Source: Bifidobacterium breve (GTDB taxonomy: Bacteria; Actinomycetota; Thermoleophilia; Solirubrobacterales; Solirubrobacteraceae). Taken from it: DNA of 64,000 bases. Below are positions 50,715-59,187 of this stretch, piece by piece. Position 1 is the first letter of the stretch, and each line of letters opens with the position of its first letter. The stretch lies in assembly GCA_945881845.1 (NCBI GenBank), contig CAMCVN010000006.1:1-64000 (forward strand), given 5' to 3'. Below the pieces are notes generated by a model, which saw only the letters and a program-made list of their open reading frames with translations, made no database searches and was not told the origin of the DNA. The translations under genes were made by a program, and so were the position numbers.

Positions 50715-51481
50715 GATCCTGTCCTGCTCCCTCCGTTGACACTTAGGTACTCCCCGGTAACGAAATCAGAGCCTGGGGAGACGAGGTAGAGCACGGCGGC
50801 TGCGATGTCATCCGGCAGCCCGTGCTCTCCTTGCTTGCCATGGCGATGAAGTGGAATGTCGGCTGCAAGGCCGGCGATCGCTTCGTCGTCGAACTGGTCG
50901 TGGATGTCAGTTCGGATGAAGCCAGGGTTGATCGCGTTCACGCAGATCCCGAACTCGCCAAGGTTGCGCGCCAAAGAGACGGTCAGCCCTAGAACTGCTC
51001 CCTTCGAAGCGGCGTAGGCAGGGTTCGTTGTCGGACGACCTTGTTGCGCCGCGAGCGAACCGATGTTGACGATCTTGCCGTAGCGGCCTTCGCGCATATC
51101 GGGAAGGCAGGCGCGGATGCACCAGAAAGTCCCGGACGAGTTGACGCGGAAGTGGCGCTCCCAGTCCTCATCGGTTACATCCCATGGAGCGACTGCGTTT
51201 ACGACGCCGGCAACGTTGACGAGGATCTCGATCGGACCGAGCGCGGCACGCGTCTGAGCAGCAGCGTCGTCGACCGCAGCCGAATCGCCGATGTCGACCG
51301 CAATTGGAAGCAGCTCGCCATCGACGGTGCTGATCGCCCGGGCAGCAGCAACGAGGGGCTCCTCCTTGACGTCCCACATCGCGACCTTGGCCCCCTCGGC
51401 GTGGAGCAGCTTCGCCGTGACGCGTCCGAATCCGCCAGCAGCGCCGGTTACAACCGCGACTTTTCCATCAAGTTGACCCAT
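50711..51481 (-). CDS. SDR family oxidoreductase inside the carboxylase-like locus
   Basis: 256 residues. VVTGAAGGFGRVTAKLLHAEGAKVAMWD is the cofactor site, NVAGVVNA the NNAG-like turn, NIGSLAAQ the Ser region and YAASKGAVLGLTVSLARNL the catalytic Tyr/Lys. The end reads FVTGEYLSVNGG. It sits between two hydantoinase-like sets, 4 bases after the fused A-B gene. It may make the ketone substrate from an alcohol, as 1-phenylethanol dehydrogenase does for acetophenone carboxylase, or reduce the keto product. Confidence 0.92.
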   Translation of the reverse strand: MGQLDGKVAVVTGAAGGFGRVTAKLLHAEGAKVAMWDVKEEPLVAAARAISTVDGELLPIAVDIGDSAAVDDAAAQTRAALGPIEILVNVAGVVNAVAPWDVTDEDWERHFRVNSSGTFWCIRACLPDMREGRYGKIVNIGSLAAQQGRPTTNPAYAASKGAVLGLTVSLARNLGEFGICVNAINPGFIRTDIHDQFDDEAIAGLAADIPLHRHGKQGEHGLPDDIAAAVLYLVSPGSDFVTGEYLSVNGGSRTGS

Positions 51482-51485
51482 CTAG

Positions 51486-54400
51486 CTAACTCTCCGTTCC
51501 GCCGAGGATGCCCTCGGAGCCGTATTGAGCTATTGCCTCGGCGACTGGCCTTGCACCATCCAGCCGCTCCGCTCGGAGCTCTCCGCGCCTCGCCAAAGTG
51601 GCCGCCGCGTCGTTGCCCGAGACGTCGGCCGAAACCCCGTAGATCATCTCTGCGTCCGAAGCTCCACAAAGCCCGGCCTGCAAGTCCGCAACGACCAGCT
51701 CGGCATCGCGCTGGAGCGGGTCACCAAAACCAGGGCCACCTTCGGTGCGTGTGATCAACATGTCGCCCGTCGAGAGCGTTGTGCGCGCTTTAGCGTCCAG
51801 AACATCTCGGGCTTCAAACTGCACTTCGGACTCGCCGCTGACGAGCCTCCCGGACTCAAGCTGCGCGCGCGCGTCAGCGCCGCGCAGAATGATGTTCGTG
51901 TTCAGAGCACACGGATAACCGCCATAAAGACCGGGCGCGCCGGGCTGGGCTGCGCCGTGCGTCGTGACGATAACTTCAAGATCGCGATCAACGTCGTAAC
52001 TGATCGTTCCGACTTCGATTCCGGTGCCGCCGCGGTAGCGACCGTGGCCGTAGCTCCCGGGTGCACGATGGCGGTAGAGCTCGAGGACCGGGAAAACCTT
52101 CTCATTGGACTCAACGTTCGGGCAGACACACGAAACGGACTCGAAGTAACCACCGCAATCGACACCGTCGCCCCAGCGTCGTGCACCTCCGCCGCCAGCC
52201 GCGTTGTCGAACATCAGGCTGGCCAGTGGCTCGCCGTACTGATCGATTCCGGCGAGGATGACAAGGTTGAAGTAGGGATACCAAACCGCCATCGACTCGT
52301 CCCTGAGCTCGCCGCTTGAAGCCAGCATCTTGCCAACGACAGTTCCGGCAACATTCTCGGTCGCTTCCTCCCCGCAAACGCTGCCGCCGCTGCAGGCGGC
52401 CGGATAATTACAGTTGTTGACGGTCCCGGGTTCGCTGACGATCTCGACAATGTCGCGCAAGCCACCTGTCGACCAAGGAATCTCGTACGCCAGCATCACA
52501 AGCACGGCGACCATCACACCCCCGCGCAGGCCGCTGATCGTGCAGTTGATCATTCCCGGCGCCTCCGGCGAGGTGCCGGTGAAGTCGAACAGCAGCTTCC
52601 CGTCACGCTTCTCGAGCCTCAGCTTGACCTCGTATAGCTCATAGTTGACTCCGTCGTGATCGAGGTAGACATGGTCGTACCACTCACCGTCGGGGATCTG
52701 ATCCAGTCGCGACCGAACAGTCTGCTCGACCTCCTCCTGGATTTGAGTGGTGGCGGCCCTAAATGCCTCCTCGCCGTAACGGTCAACAACTTCGAGCACG
52801 CGGCGACGGGCCGTTACCTGTGAGGCGACTGTCGCCCGCAGGTTAAGGCCGTTCATCATCGGAGTTCGAGTGTTGCGCAACAGCAGCGTCTCAACCTCGG
52901 TGCAATAGCGCCCCGCATCCATCAGTTTCAGCGGAGTGATGATCGGGCACTCTTCGAAGACATCAGATGCCCCAACAACGAAACTCCCCGGCACTGGTCC
53001 GCCAACGTCCTGGTAGTGCATCACCAAAGCGCCCCAGGCGATGATCTCCTCACCGGCGAAGAACGGCGTCACGACAACGAAGTCATTGAAGTGAATTGCG
53101 CCGACCCAAGGGTCGTTCGTGATGAACATGTCGCCGTCGCGGATCTCAGGGAAGCGCTCGATGATCGCCTTCACGGTCATGTCGAGCCCGGTCGTATGGA
53201 AGAGCACGTAGACACCGGCGAAGAGTCCGTTGCCGTCTCCATCGAGCAGCCCCGCATTGAAATCAAAGGCCTCATAGATGAACTGGCTGCCGGACTTGCG
53301 AGCCGCAGTCTGCGCCTGCTCGTCATTGATCGCCCAAAGGCGGTTACGAATTACTTCGTAAGTGATCGGATCGAGCCTGCCATCGGTCACGCTTGCACTC
53401 TGCGAACCGAAGTCCTGCTTCTCGGGAATTGCCACGTAGATCGATCCCCGTTCATCAACCTCGGCCGTAAAACCGGGTGGGATGAGGACGCTGTCGCCGT
53501 AGCGCTCAATCACTGCTGGGCCCTCAAGACGGTGGCCAGGCGCCATCGCGTCACCATCGAAGACTGCTGTCAACTGGCGGCCATAGCCGTCGAAGTACGC
53601 CTCCCGCTCGCCGCTACGCGCAGCCGCGACGTCACCTTCAGCAGGTGCCGGGCGCGGAAGCTCGGTTACCGAGGTCGGGATCGTCGCCGTCATTCGGAAA
53701 GTAGTGATTTCAACCCCAGCTTCGGGGTACGCTGAACCTTCGCCGTAGGTGCTCTCGTAGCGTTCGGTAAATCCGTCGATCAGACGATCGACCCCTTCTG
53801 GGTCGAGAGTCAGATCGTCCGGAACTTCAATCTCAAGCTCATGGACTTGGGCTCTGAAACGCATCAGCAGGAAGCGGCGGAATGTCGCCTCGGATGCCGA
53901 CTCTCCCTCACGCTCCAGCTGCGCTTCAGCGGTCGACCGCAGCTCTGCGAAGAGATCCGACATCGCCTCGAAGTCACTCTCCCCGAAAGGCGTCGACATC
54001 GGACGCGCGCGGTCGAACGAGTGCCGCAGATCAGCAGTCAGCATCCCGAGCGCACTAAATGCGGTCGCTTCGCTGAGTACGTGAATGCCCTTGACGCCGG
54101 CCTCGGCCGAGTAGCCAACGGCATGGGTCGCCGCCGCGCCGCCGTAGGCAAAGAGTGCGAAGTCGCGCGGGTCATGACCGCGCTCGATGCTCGACGCGCG
54201 CAGCAGGTCCGCCATGTGCGAGTTCATGATCCGGTGCACGCCGGCAGCGGTCTCCTCTACCGACTGACCGAGCTTTTCGGCCAGGACCTCGAACGCTCGG
54301 AATGCGGCGTCGCGATCCAGCTCCATCGCCCCACCAAGGAAGTTGTCTGGATTGAGATAGCCAAGAATGACGTTGGCGTCTGTCACCGTGGGCTCAGTCC

Positions 54401-55520
54401 CTCCAAGCCCGTAGCAAGCAGGGCCGGGGCGGGCACCGGCCGATTGGGGGCCGACCTTTAGGACTCCTATCTGATCAATCCAAGCGATCGATCCTCCGCC
54501 AGCGCCGATGCTCTTGACGGCGACCTTCGGAACCTTGAAGGCATACTGCGCGATCACAGGCTCCTCCTCGAGTTGAAGGTCATCGTCGATCACGAGCGAA
54601 ACATCAAACGATGTGCCTCCGACATCGGTACAAATGATGTTCGGCTCACCGTAAGCGCGCCCGACAAATCGTGAGCCCAGCGTGCCACCGACAGGCCCCG
54701 AATCGAGCAGGCTCACGGGCCGCTCCCGCGCGCTCTCGATTGGGACGACACCGCCTTCCGCAGTCATCAGAAGCACTGGTGCTTTGAGACCACTTGCGCT
54801 CATCAGTTCCTGCAGCCCACCGAGATACTTCGAAATCGGAGGCCCAAGGTACGCGTTCAGCGCCGTCGTTACCCCGCGCTCGTACTCGCCTAGTACCGAC
54901 GCAACATCGACCGAGGCAGAGATGAAGAGGTCGGGCATCGCAGATGACAACGCGGCGACCAAACGCCGCTCGTGATCGGGGCAGAGAAAGCTCCACAGGA
55001 GGCAGATTGCGACCGCGACAACACCAGAATCGCGAACCCTCTCAACGACCGCTGCGATCTCGTCATCTTCTAGCGCAATGACGACGCGTCCTTGGTAGTC
55101 GATCCGCTCCGTAACACCGAAGACGAGATCCCGCTCGATCAGCGGTGGATCGGCCATCGAAAGCCGGTTAAGATGCGAAATCTCGCGCTCCGATAGCCCC
55201 GCTCGCTTCTGAAAGATCTTGCCGATCGCGAGAGTGTCCTCGTGGCCAGCGGTCGTGATGTATGCGGTCTTTACCCCGTCCCGTTCAATCATCGCGTTGG
55301 TCGCCACAGTCGAACCATGGATGAAGCGCTCGGTACCTTCTAAGACCTCGTCCAACGGTTTGCCGAGGCGCTCCGCCGCGGCCCTGACCGAATCAAGCAC
55401 TCCGGCACCGAGGTCATCGCGTCGGCTGGGTGCCTTTGCAGCCACGACCCGGTTGCCCGCGACGTCGTGGATCACGCAATCAGTGAAAGTACCTCCGATA
55501 TCTACCGCGATGTTGTACAT
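51486..55520 (-). CDS. Fused hydantoinase A-B protein (giant ketone-carboxylase-like)
   Basis: 1344 residues, the longest gene here. Residues 1 to about 700 are a complete HyuA (AVDIGGTFTDCVIHD, CTDVGGTSFDVSLVI, SIGAGGGSIAWID, VGPQSAGARPGPACYGLGG). Residues from about 712 are a complete HyuB (LDPITYEVIRNRLWAINDEQAQTAARKSGSQ, TNDPWVGAIHFND, EGGPGFGDPLQRDAE). There is no C-terminal zinc extension. That module is instead the separate small gene just upstream (55533-55892). Fused A-B chains are known among 5-oxoprolinases, but that gamma partner argues for the carboxylase branch. The frame is unbroken and not a frameshift artefact. Confidence 0.9.
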   Translation of the reverse strand: MYNIAVDIGGTFTDCVIHDVAGNRVVAAKAPSRRDDLGAGVLDSVRAAAERLGKPLDEVLEGTERFIHGSTVATNAMIERDGVKTAYITTAGHEDTLAIGKIFQKRAGLSEREISHLNRLSMADPPLIERDLVFGVTERIDYQGRVVIALEDDEIAAVVERVRDSGVVAVAICLLWSFLCPDHERRLVAALSSAMPDLFISASVDVASVLGEYERGVTTALNAYLGPPISKYLGGLQELMSASGLKAPVLLMTAEGGVVPIESARERPVSLLDSGPVGGTLGSRFVGRAYGEPNIICTDVGGTSFDVSLVIDDDLQLEEEPVIAQYAFKVPKVAVKSIGAGGGSIAWIDQIGVLKVGPQSAGARPGPACYGLGGTEPTVTDANVILGYLNPDNFLGGAMELDRDAAFRAFEVLAEKLGQSVEETAAGVHRIMNSHMADLLRASSIERGHDPRDFALFAYGGAAATHAVGYSAEAGVKGIHVLSEATAFSALGMLTADLRHSFDRARPMSTPFGESDFEAMSDLFAELRSTAEAQLEREGESASEATFRRFLLMRFRAQVHELEIEVPDDLTLDPEGVDRLIDGFTERYESTYGEGSAYPEAGVEITTFRMTATIPTSVTELPRPAPAEGDVAAARSGEREAYFDGYGRQLTAVFDGDAMAPGHRLEGPAVIERYGDSVLIPPGFTAEVDERGSIYVAIPEKQDFGSQSASVTDGRLDPITYEVIRNRLWAINDEQAQTAARKSGSQFIYEAFDFNAGLLDGDGNGLFAGVYVLFHTTGLDMTVKAIIERFPEIRDGDMFITNDPWVGAIHFNDFVVVTPFFAGEEIIAWGALVMHYQDVGGPVPGSFVVGASDVFEECPIITPLKLMDAGRYCTEVETLLLRNTRTPMMNGLNLRATVASQVTARRRVLEVVDRYGEEAFRAATTQIQEEVEQTVRSRLDQIPDGEWYDHVYLDHDGVNYELYEVKLRLEKRDGKLLFDFTGTSPEAPGMINCTISGLRGGVMVAVLVMLAYEIPWSTGGLRDIVEIVSEPGTVNNCNYPAACSGGSVCGEEATENVAGTVVGKMLASSGELRDESMAVWYPYFNLVILAGIDQYGEPLASLMFDNAAGGGGARRWGDGVDCGGYFESVSCVCPNVESNEKVFPVLELYRHRAPGSYGHGRYRGGTGIEVGTISYDVDRDLEVIVTTHGAAQPGAPGLYGGYPCALNTNIILRGADARAQLESGRLVSGESEVQFEARDVLDAKARTTLSTGDMLITRTEGGPGFGDPLQRDAELVVADLQAGLCGASDAEMIYGVSADVSGNDAAATLARRGELRAERLDGARPVAEAIAQYGSEGILGGTES

Positions 55521-55532
55521 AGGATCGCGCGC

Positions 55533-55892
55533 CTAACGCGCCTTCGAAAGAGTCTCAGGATCAAGTCGCCACTCGAGCATGATCGGGTCTCCGTGCTGCT
55601 GAACGTTGACGGCAATCAGCAGAGCGCAGCTAGGGCAGAAGAACTGACGCGCAACGAGCCGCTCCGTCATACCGACCGAGTTGAGCGCACTCAGGTCGGA
55701 GATTGACAGCTCCTTAAGCACGGCCCCAAGCTTGGGATCGTTCTCAATTCCCCCGTAACGATGCCCACACTCAGAGCAGTGGATCGACCATCTCGATTCA
55801 TCGTCCGCGTTTCTCATCAAGACAAACGCGTCGCCCACCGTCGGCGCGCGATCCGGCTCCACCTCGCTCTGCTGTTGCTCCAAGTCATTCAT
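55533..55892 (-). CDS. Small zinc protein, acetone/acetophenone carboxylase gamma-like
   Basis: About 119 residues with two cysteine pairs, C39-x-x-C42 (HCSECGHRYG) and C86-x-x-C89 (FFCPSC). Spacing and the FCPSC sequence match the C-terminal modules of the hydantoinase B proteins at 5005-7173 and 46285-48606. It looks like the stand-alone gamma subunit (AcxC/ApcB type) for the fused A-B protein encoded 12 bases downstream. The ATG at 55892 is chosen; a longer frame begins at 55925 and the nearest AAGGAG is further away than usual. I assign the family by cysteine pattern and context rather than strong sequence identity. Confidence 0.75.
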   Translation of the reverse strand: MNDLEQQQSEVEPDRAPTVGDAFVLMRNADDESRWSIHCSECGHRYGGIENDPKLGAVLKELSISDLSALNSVGMTERLVARQFFCPSCALLIAVNVQQHGDPIMLEWRLDPETLSKAR

Positions 55893-55983
55893 TCGTAAGT
55901 CGCTTCTCCTTAACGGGCAGCCCACGACAGGCGGTTAGTCGAACCTACCCGCGCACCCTGGGCGGCGGCGACTGGCCGTTGCG

Positions 55984-57597
55984 CTAGTTGGAGGCGGGCG
56001 GGCGGGCCGTGGCGCGCTCGCCACGGTCGATCGTGTCTGCGGTTACTCCGTCCTCACGCAGGCGGAACTTCTGGACACGCTGGCTCGGCGTCTTCGGCAG
56101 CTGCTCGCAGACACGCACGTAGCGTGGAACAGCGAAGTAGGCGAGCCGCTCACTACAGCGGGCGATCACTGCTTCGAGATCCAGCTCAGTGCCTAGTTCG
56201 AGCACCAGCGCAACCATCACCTCGTCCTCGCCAAGGTCGGACGGCACGCCATAGGCGGCGCATTCAACAATCCCGGGAAGCGCGTCGAGGACGCTCTCAA
56301 TCTCCCACGCAGAGACATTCTCACCGCGCCTGCGGATTGAGTCCTTGAGACGATCGACGTAGAAGAAGAACCCATCTTCGTCCTTCCACGCTCTGTCGCC
56401 GGTGTGAAACCAGAGGTTGCGGGTCGCGTTGATCGTCTCCTCCGGGCGCGCCCAATACTCGCGCAAGATCGTCCCCGCTTCACGTGAACGGACCTGTAGC
56501 TCGCCGACCTCGCCGACAGGTGACTCGATGTCCAGCCCATCGGCCACACGAACCTCGAAGTAAGGCACCGCACGCCCGCACGAGCCAGGGCGGCGGACCG
56601 TGCGCGTATTCCATGTTGCGATACCGATCTCAGTCATTCCATAGTGCTCATGCAGCCGAACTCCAAAGCGCTCTTCAAATTCAACCCATAGAGCGCCATC
56701 GCAGCCGCCGCCGTAAGCCTTGATCACGCCGTGGCCGGAATCTCCATCCTTTACCGGCTGCTTCGCCAACATCGAGAGCATCGTCCCCATGTAGTTGAAC
56801 GAGGTGATCCCGTTCTCACGCATTATTTCCCAGAAACGCGACGCGCTGAGCCGCTCATCGAGCACCAAACGCGCGCCGCTGATCAGGCTCGACACGACCG
56901 ATGTGAATTTCGCATTGACGTGGAACAGCGGAAAAGCCGTGTAGAGAACGTCGTCGGAGGTGTACTCCATCAGTTCCACGTTGGCTTTGGCCAGTTGCAG
57001 GTTCGCACGGTGAGAGAGCACGGCTCCTTTCGACGGCCCGGTCGTGCCCGACGTGTAAAGGATGCAGGCGACGTCGTCCGGCAAGATCACCCTCGACTCG
57101 CTAAGCGGCTCGGTGGCGAGGGCCTCCTCAAGCGTTGTCGCTTCGATTCCAGCCGGTACCTCTGCCACAGCCTCGCCGCGAACGACGACCCGCTCCAGTG
57201 CCGGCGTGTCGAGCCCGTCGATACGTTCAACGAATTCGGCGTCGCAGATCAACACGCGAGCGCCCGACTCGCGCAGGATGTGCTCAAGCAGCAGGCCTCG
57301 ATACGCCGAATGAACCGGCACCTCGACGACGCCTGCTCTGAGAATGCCGAACCAAGAGATCAGGAACTCGGGGACGTTGCCCATCATCAGCGCGACGCGA
57401 TCGCCCGCTTCTATCCCCCAGCCGGTTAGCGCTGCTGCGATCCGATAACTGTCGGCCTGAATCCGAGCCGAGCTGATGTCGCGGCCGGCACAGTTCAGCG
57501 TGGCCCGTTCGCCATCGCGCGCTGCGGCGTGGTCGAGCACCTCGAGAACCGTCTCAAACCGCTGACCTTTTTGATCGATCTCGCCCATACCGTTCAT
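55984..57597 (-). CDS. AMP-binding acyl-CoA ligase
   Basis: 537 residues. CILYTSGTTGPSKGAVLSHRAN is the P-loop. TAFPLFHVNAKFTSVV, HEHYGMTEIGIATWN, LWFHTGDRAWKDEDGFFFYVDRLKDSIRRRGENVSAWEIE and LPKTPSQRVQKFRLRE follow. In the A10 motif the usual Gly-Lys is replaced by Gln-Arg (PSQRVQK), so the adenylation lysine may be missing or shifted. It lies just upstream of the gamma-like and fused A-B genes, as a ligase does at the first hydantoinase locus. It is divergent from the histidine phosphatase gene, whose leader holds the repeated hairpin element. The start could be either of two ATGs 9 bases apart. Confidence 0.9.
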   Translation of the reverse strand: MNGMGEIDQKGQRFETVLEVLDHAAARDGERATLNCAGRDISSARIQADSYRIAAALTGWGIEAGDRVALMMGNVPEFLISWFGILRAGVVEVPVHSAYRGLLLEHILRESGARVLICDAEFVERIDGLDTPALERVVVRGEAVAEVPAGIEATTLEEALATEPLSESRVILPDDVACILYTSGTTGPSKGAVLSHRANLQLAKANVELMEYTSDDVLYTAFPLFHVNAKFTSVVSSLISGARLVLDERLSASRFWEIMRENGITSFNYMGTMLSMLAKQPVKDGDSGHGVIKAYGGGCDGALWVEFEERFGVRLHEHYGMTEIGIATWNTRTVRRPGSCGRAVPYFEVRVADGLDIESPVGEVGELQVRSREAGTILREYWARPEETINATRNLWFHTGDRAWKDEDGFFFYVDRLKDSIRRRGENVSAWEIESVLDALPGIVECAAYGVPSDLGEDEVMVALVLELGTELDLEAVIARCSERLAYFAVPRYVRVCEQLPKTPSQRVQKFRLREDGVTADTIDRGERATARPPASN

Positions 57598-57624
57598 CCA
57601 AACAGGCTCGGCGTGCTAGGCAAA

Positions 57625-57654
57625 CTGGCGCTTTCGCCAGCCACTCAGGGATCC
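57625..57654 (+). repeat. Hairpin plus ACTCAGGGATCC element, copy 2
   Basis: CTGGCG-CTTT-CGCCAG (57625-57640), then ACTCAGGGATCC (57643-57654). It matches 327-370 in the AACTGGCGCTT-x-CGCCAG stem and in 11 of 12 bases of the second block, but with 2 instead of 16 bases between. It lies in the 78-base divergent region between the ligase and phosphatase genes. Confidence 0.4.
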
Positions 57655-57675
57655 ATCAGCCGCGAGAGTTCAAGT

Positions 57676-58341
57676 GTGGGGCACGACTTCCAGAAGCCGT
57701 TCAGGCTGCCAAGCGGTGCGACCGAGATCGTGCTCGTTCGCCACGGTTCGTCGGCGAGGGTGATAGAGGGTGAGATGCCGTTGACTGACGGCCATAGCGA
57801 TCCACCTCTGAGCAGCGCAGGCTTCGAGCAGGCAGATGCCCTCAGGGAGCATCTCGCGGGCGAGCAGGTTGACGCGCTATTCGTCACGCCAAGGCTGCGG
57901 ACGGCGCAGACGGCGGCTCCGCTTGCAACGCGTATTGACCACGAACTGATCGTCGTCGACGACCTTCGCGAGGTTCACCTCGGCGACCGCGAGGCGGGCT
58001 TCAACACCGGCGTTCCGGGGCCAAACCCAATTAGCGCGCAAGTATTCGAGGAAGGGCGTTGGGACGCGATTCCAAATGCTGAGAATATGGAGCTCTTCAG
58101 TGAACGGATCGGTCGCGGCATGACTTTCGTCGCCGACCAGACAGGCCCCGACGCGACCGGCGTGGCAGTCGTCCACGCCGGAGTGATCGCAGAGGTTTGC
58201 TCGCAAGCTACCCAGAGCCATGCCTTCGCCTTCCTCTATTCCGAGAACGGTTCGATCACCCGTCTGATCCGCCTGCCGAGCGGTCGCTGGGCAGTGCGCA
58301 GCTTCAACGACACATCGCACCTCGCCGCCTTAGGGCGATGA
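57676..58341 (+). CDS. Histidine phosphatase (phosphoglycerate-mutase-like) family protein
   Basis: About 221 residues. The catalytic LVRHGSS is near residue 20. LFVTPRLRTAQTAAPLA, HLGDREAGF and the second catalytic His in AVVHAGVIAEV complete the family signature. It removes a phosphate from a small molecule via phospho-histidine; the substrate is unknown. In this locus, with an LvaA-type kinase nearby, a phospho-acyl intermediate is a possible but unproven target. I place the start at the GTG at 57676 because the coding frame upstream overlaps the divergent ligase start. Its stop overlaps the lactonase gene start (ATGA). Confidence 0.85.
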   Translation: MGHDFQKPFRLPSGATEIVLVRHGSSARVIEGEMPLTDGHSDPPLSSAGFEQADALREHLAGEQVDALFVTPRLRTAQTAAPLATRIDHELIVVDDLREVHLGDREAGFNTGVPGPNPISAQVFEEGRWDAIPNAENMELFSERIGRGMTFVADQTGPDATGVAVVHAGVIAEVCSQATQSHAFAFLYSENGSITRLIRLPSGRWAVRSFNDTSHLAALGR

Positions 58342-59180
58342 TTCTCTCTAGGGCCTCGGGACTATGTTTCCCTGAGAGTCCGCGCTGGCATCACGATCAG
58401 CTTTGGTTTGTTGACATCTTCCGCGGTGAGGTTCTGACCTATGACGGCGACGCGTTGGAGCGGGTAGCGCGGATCGATGACGACATCTCGGGGCTCGGCT
58501 TCATGCCTGATGGCACACCACTCGTCGTCAGCATGCGCAAGAAACAGATTCTCAAACTGGCGGGCGACGGAACGACGGCGGTACACGCCGACCTCGCAGA
58601 GGTTGAATGTTCGTACCTGAACGACATGCTCGTCGACGCCGACGGATGGGCCTTTGTTGACGCGATCAGCCGCGGCGAAGTGGGCGGCGCAACGGATGGC
58701 AGCGACCAGATAATCGTCGTTGACCCGCAAGGCAACTGGCGCGTTGGCGCCGGCCAGCTGCGCCGCCCGAACGGCCTTGTGCTCTGCGATCAGGGCCGCC
58801 AGCTAATCCATGCCTCAACTACCGACAAAACGTTGATCTCATGGCAGCTAACCAAGGAGCGAGAGATGTTCGGCCCGCACAAATGGGCCGGAACGGGTGA
58901 GCACACACCGGATGGAATCTGCCTTGACGCGGAAGGGGCTATCTGGGTCGGTGGTCTTGCGAGCGGAAGCTTCCTTCGAATCCTCGAAGGCGGCGAAGTT
59001 ACCGACGAAATCTCAGTCGCGCCGCACTGGGCGACGGCCTGCGTGCTCGGCGGACCAGAGCTGCGCACGCTGTTCATGACGACGGCTCAGCCAGGTCGCC
59101 TGCCGGTGCAGAAGTACCCCTTGGAGAACAAAGGCTTCCTTGAGTCGGTCGAGGTCGCCGTGCCAGCAGCCCCGATCTGA
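58338..59180 (+). CDS. SMP-30/gluconolactonase-like beta-propeller protein
   Basis: 280 residues. CFPESPRWHHDQLWFVDIFRGEVLTYD is the family start with its metal-ligand Glu. VECSYLNDMLVDADGWAF, GQLRRPNGLVLCDQGRQLIHAST and EHTPDGICLDAEGAIWVGG supply the other metal-binding Asn/Asp (LND, PNG, PDG). Members hydrolyse lactones. Start and stop are tightly linked to the phosphatase (4-base overlap). Beside an LLM oxidoreductase and LvaAB-like kinase, a gamma-lactone giving a 4-hydroxy acid would be an attractive substrate, but this is inference. Confidence 0.88.
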   Translation: MILSRASGLCFPESPRWHHDQLWFVDIFRGEVLTYDGDALERVARIDDDISGLGFMPDGTPLVVSMRKKQILKLAGDGTTAVHADLAEVECSYLNDMLVDADGWAFVDAISRGEVGGATDGSDQIIVVDPQGNWRVGAGQLRRPNGLVLCDQGRQLIHASTTDKTLISWQLTKEREMFGPHKWAGTGEHTPDGICLDAEGAIWVGGLASGSFLRILEGGEVTDEISVAPHWATACVLGGPELRTLFMTTAQPGRLPVQKYPLENKGFLESVEVAVPAAPI

Positions 59181-59187
59181 ACAGCAG

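Noticed and set aside
53016-53735. Plus-strand 239-residue open frame opposite the fused A-B gene
   Set aside because: Antisense shadow with low-complexity composition; the opposing frame has clear HyuA/HyuB motifs.
51486-55520. Fused A-B gene as an artefact of a lost stop codon
   Set aside because: Both domains are complete, the linker is short and natural, and the matching zinc module is a separate upstream gene, so the fusion looks genuine.
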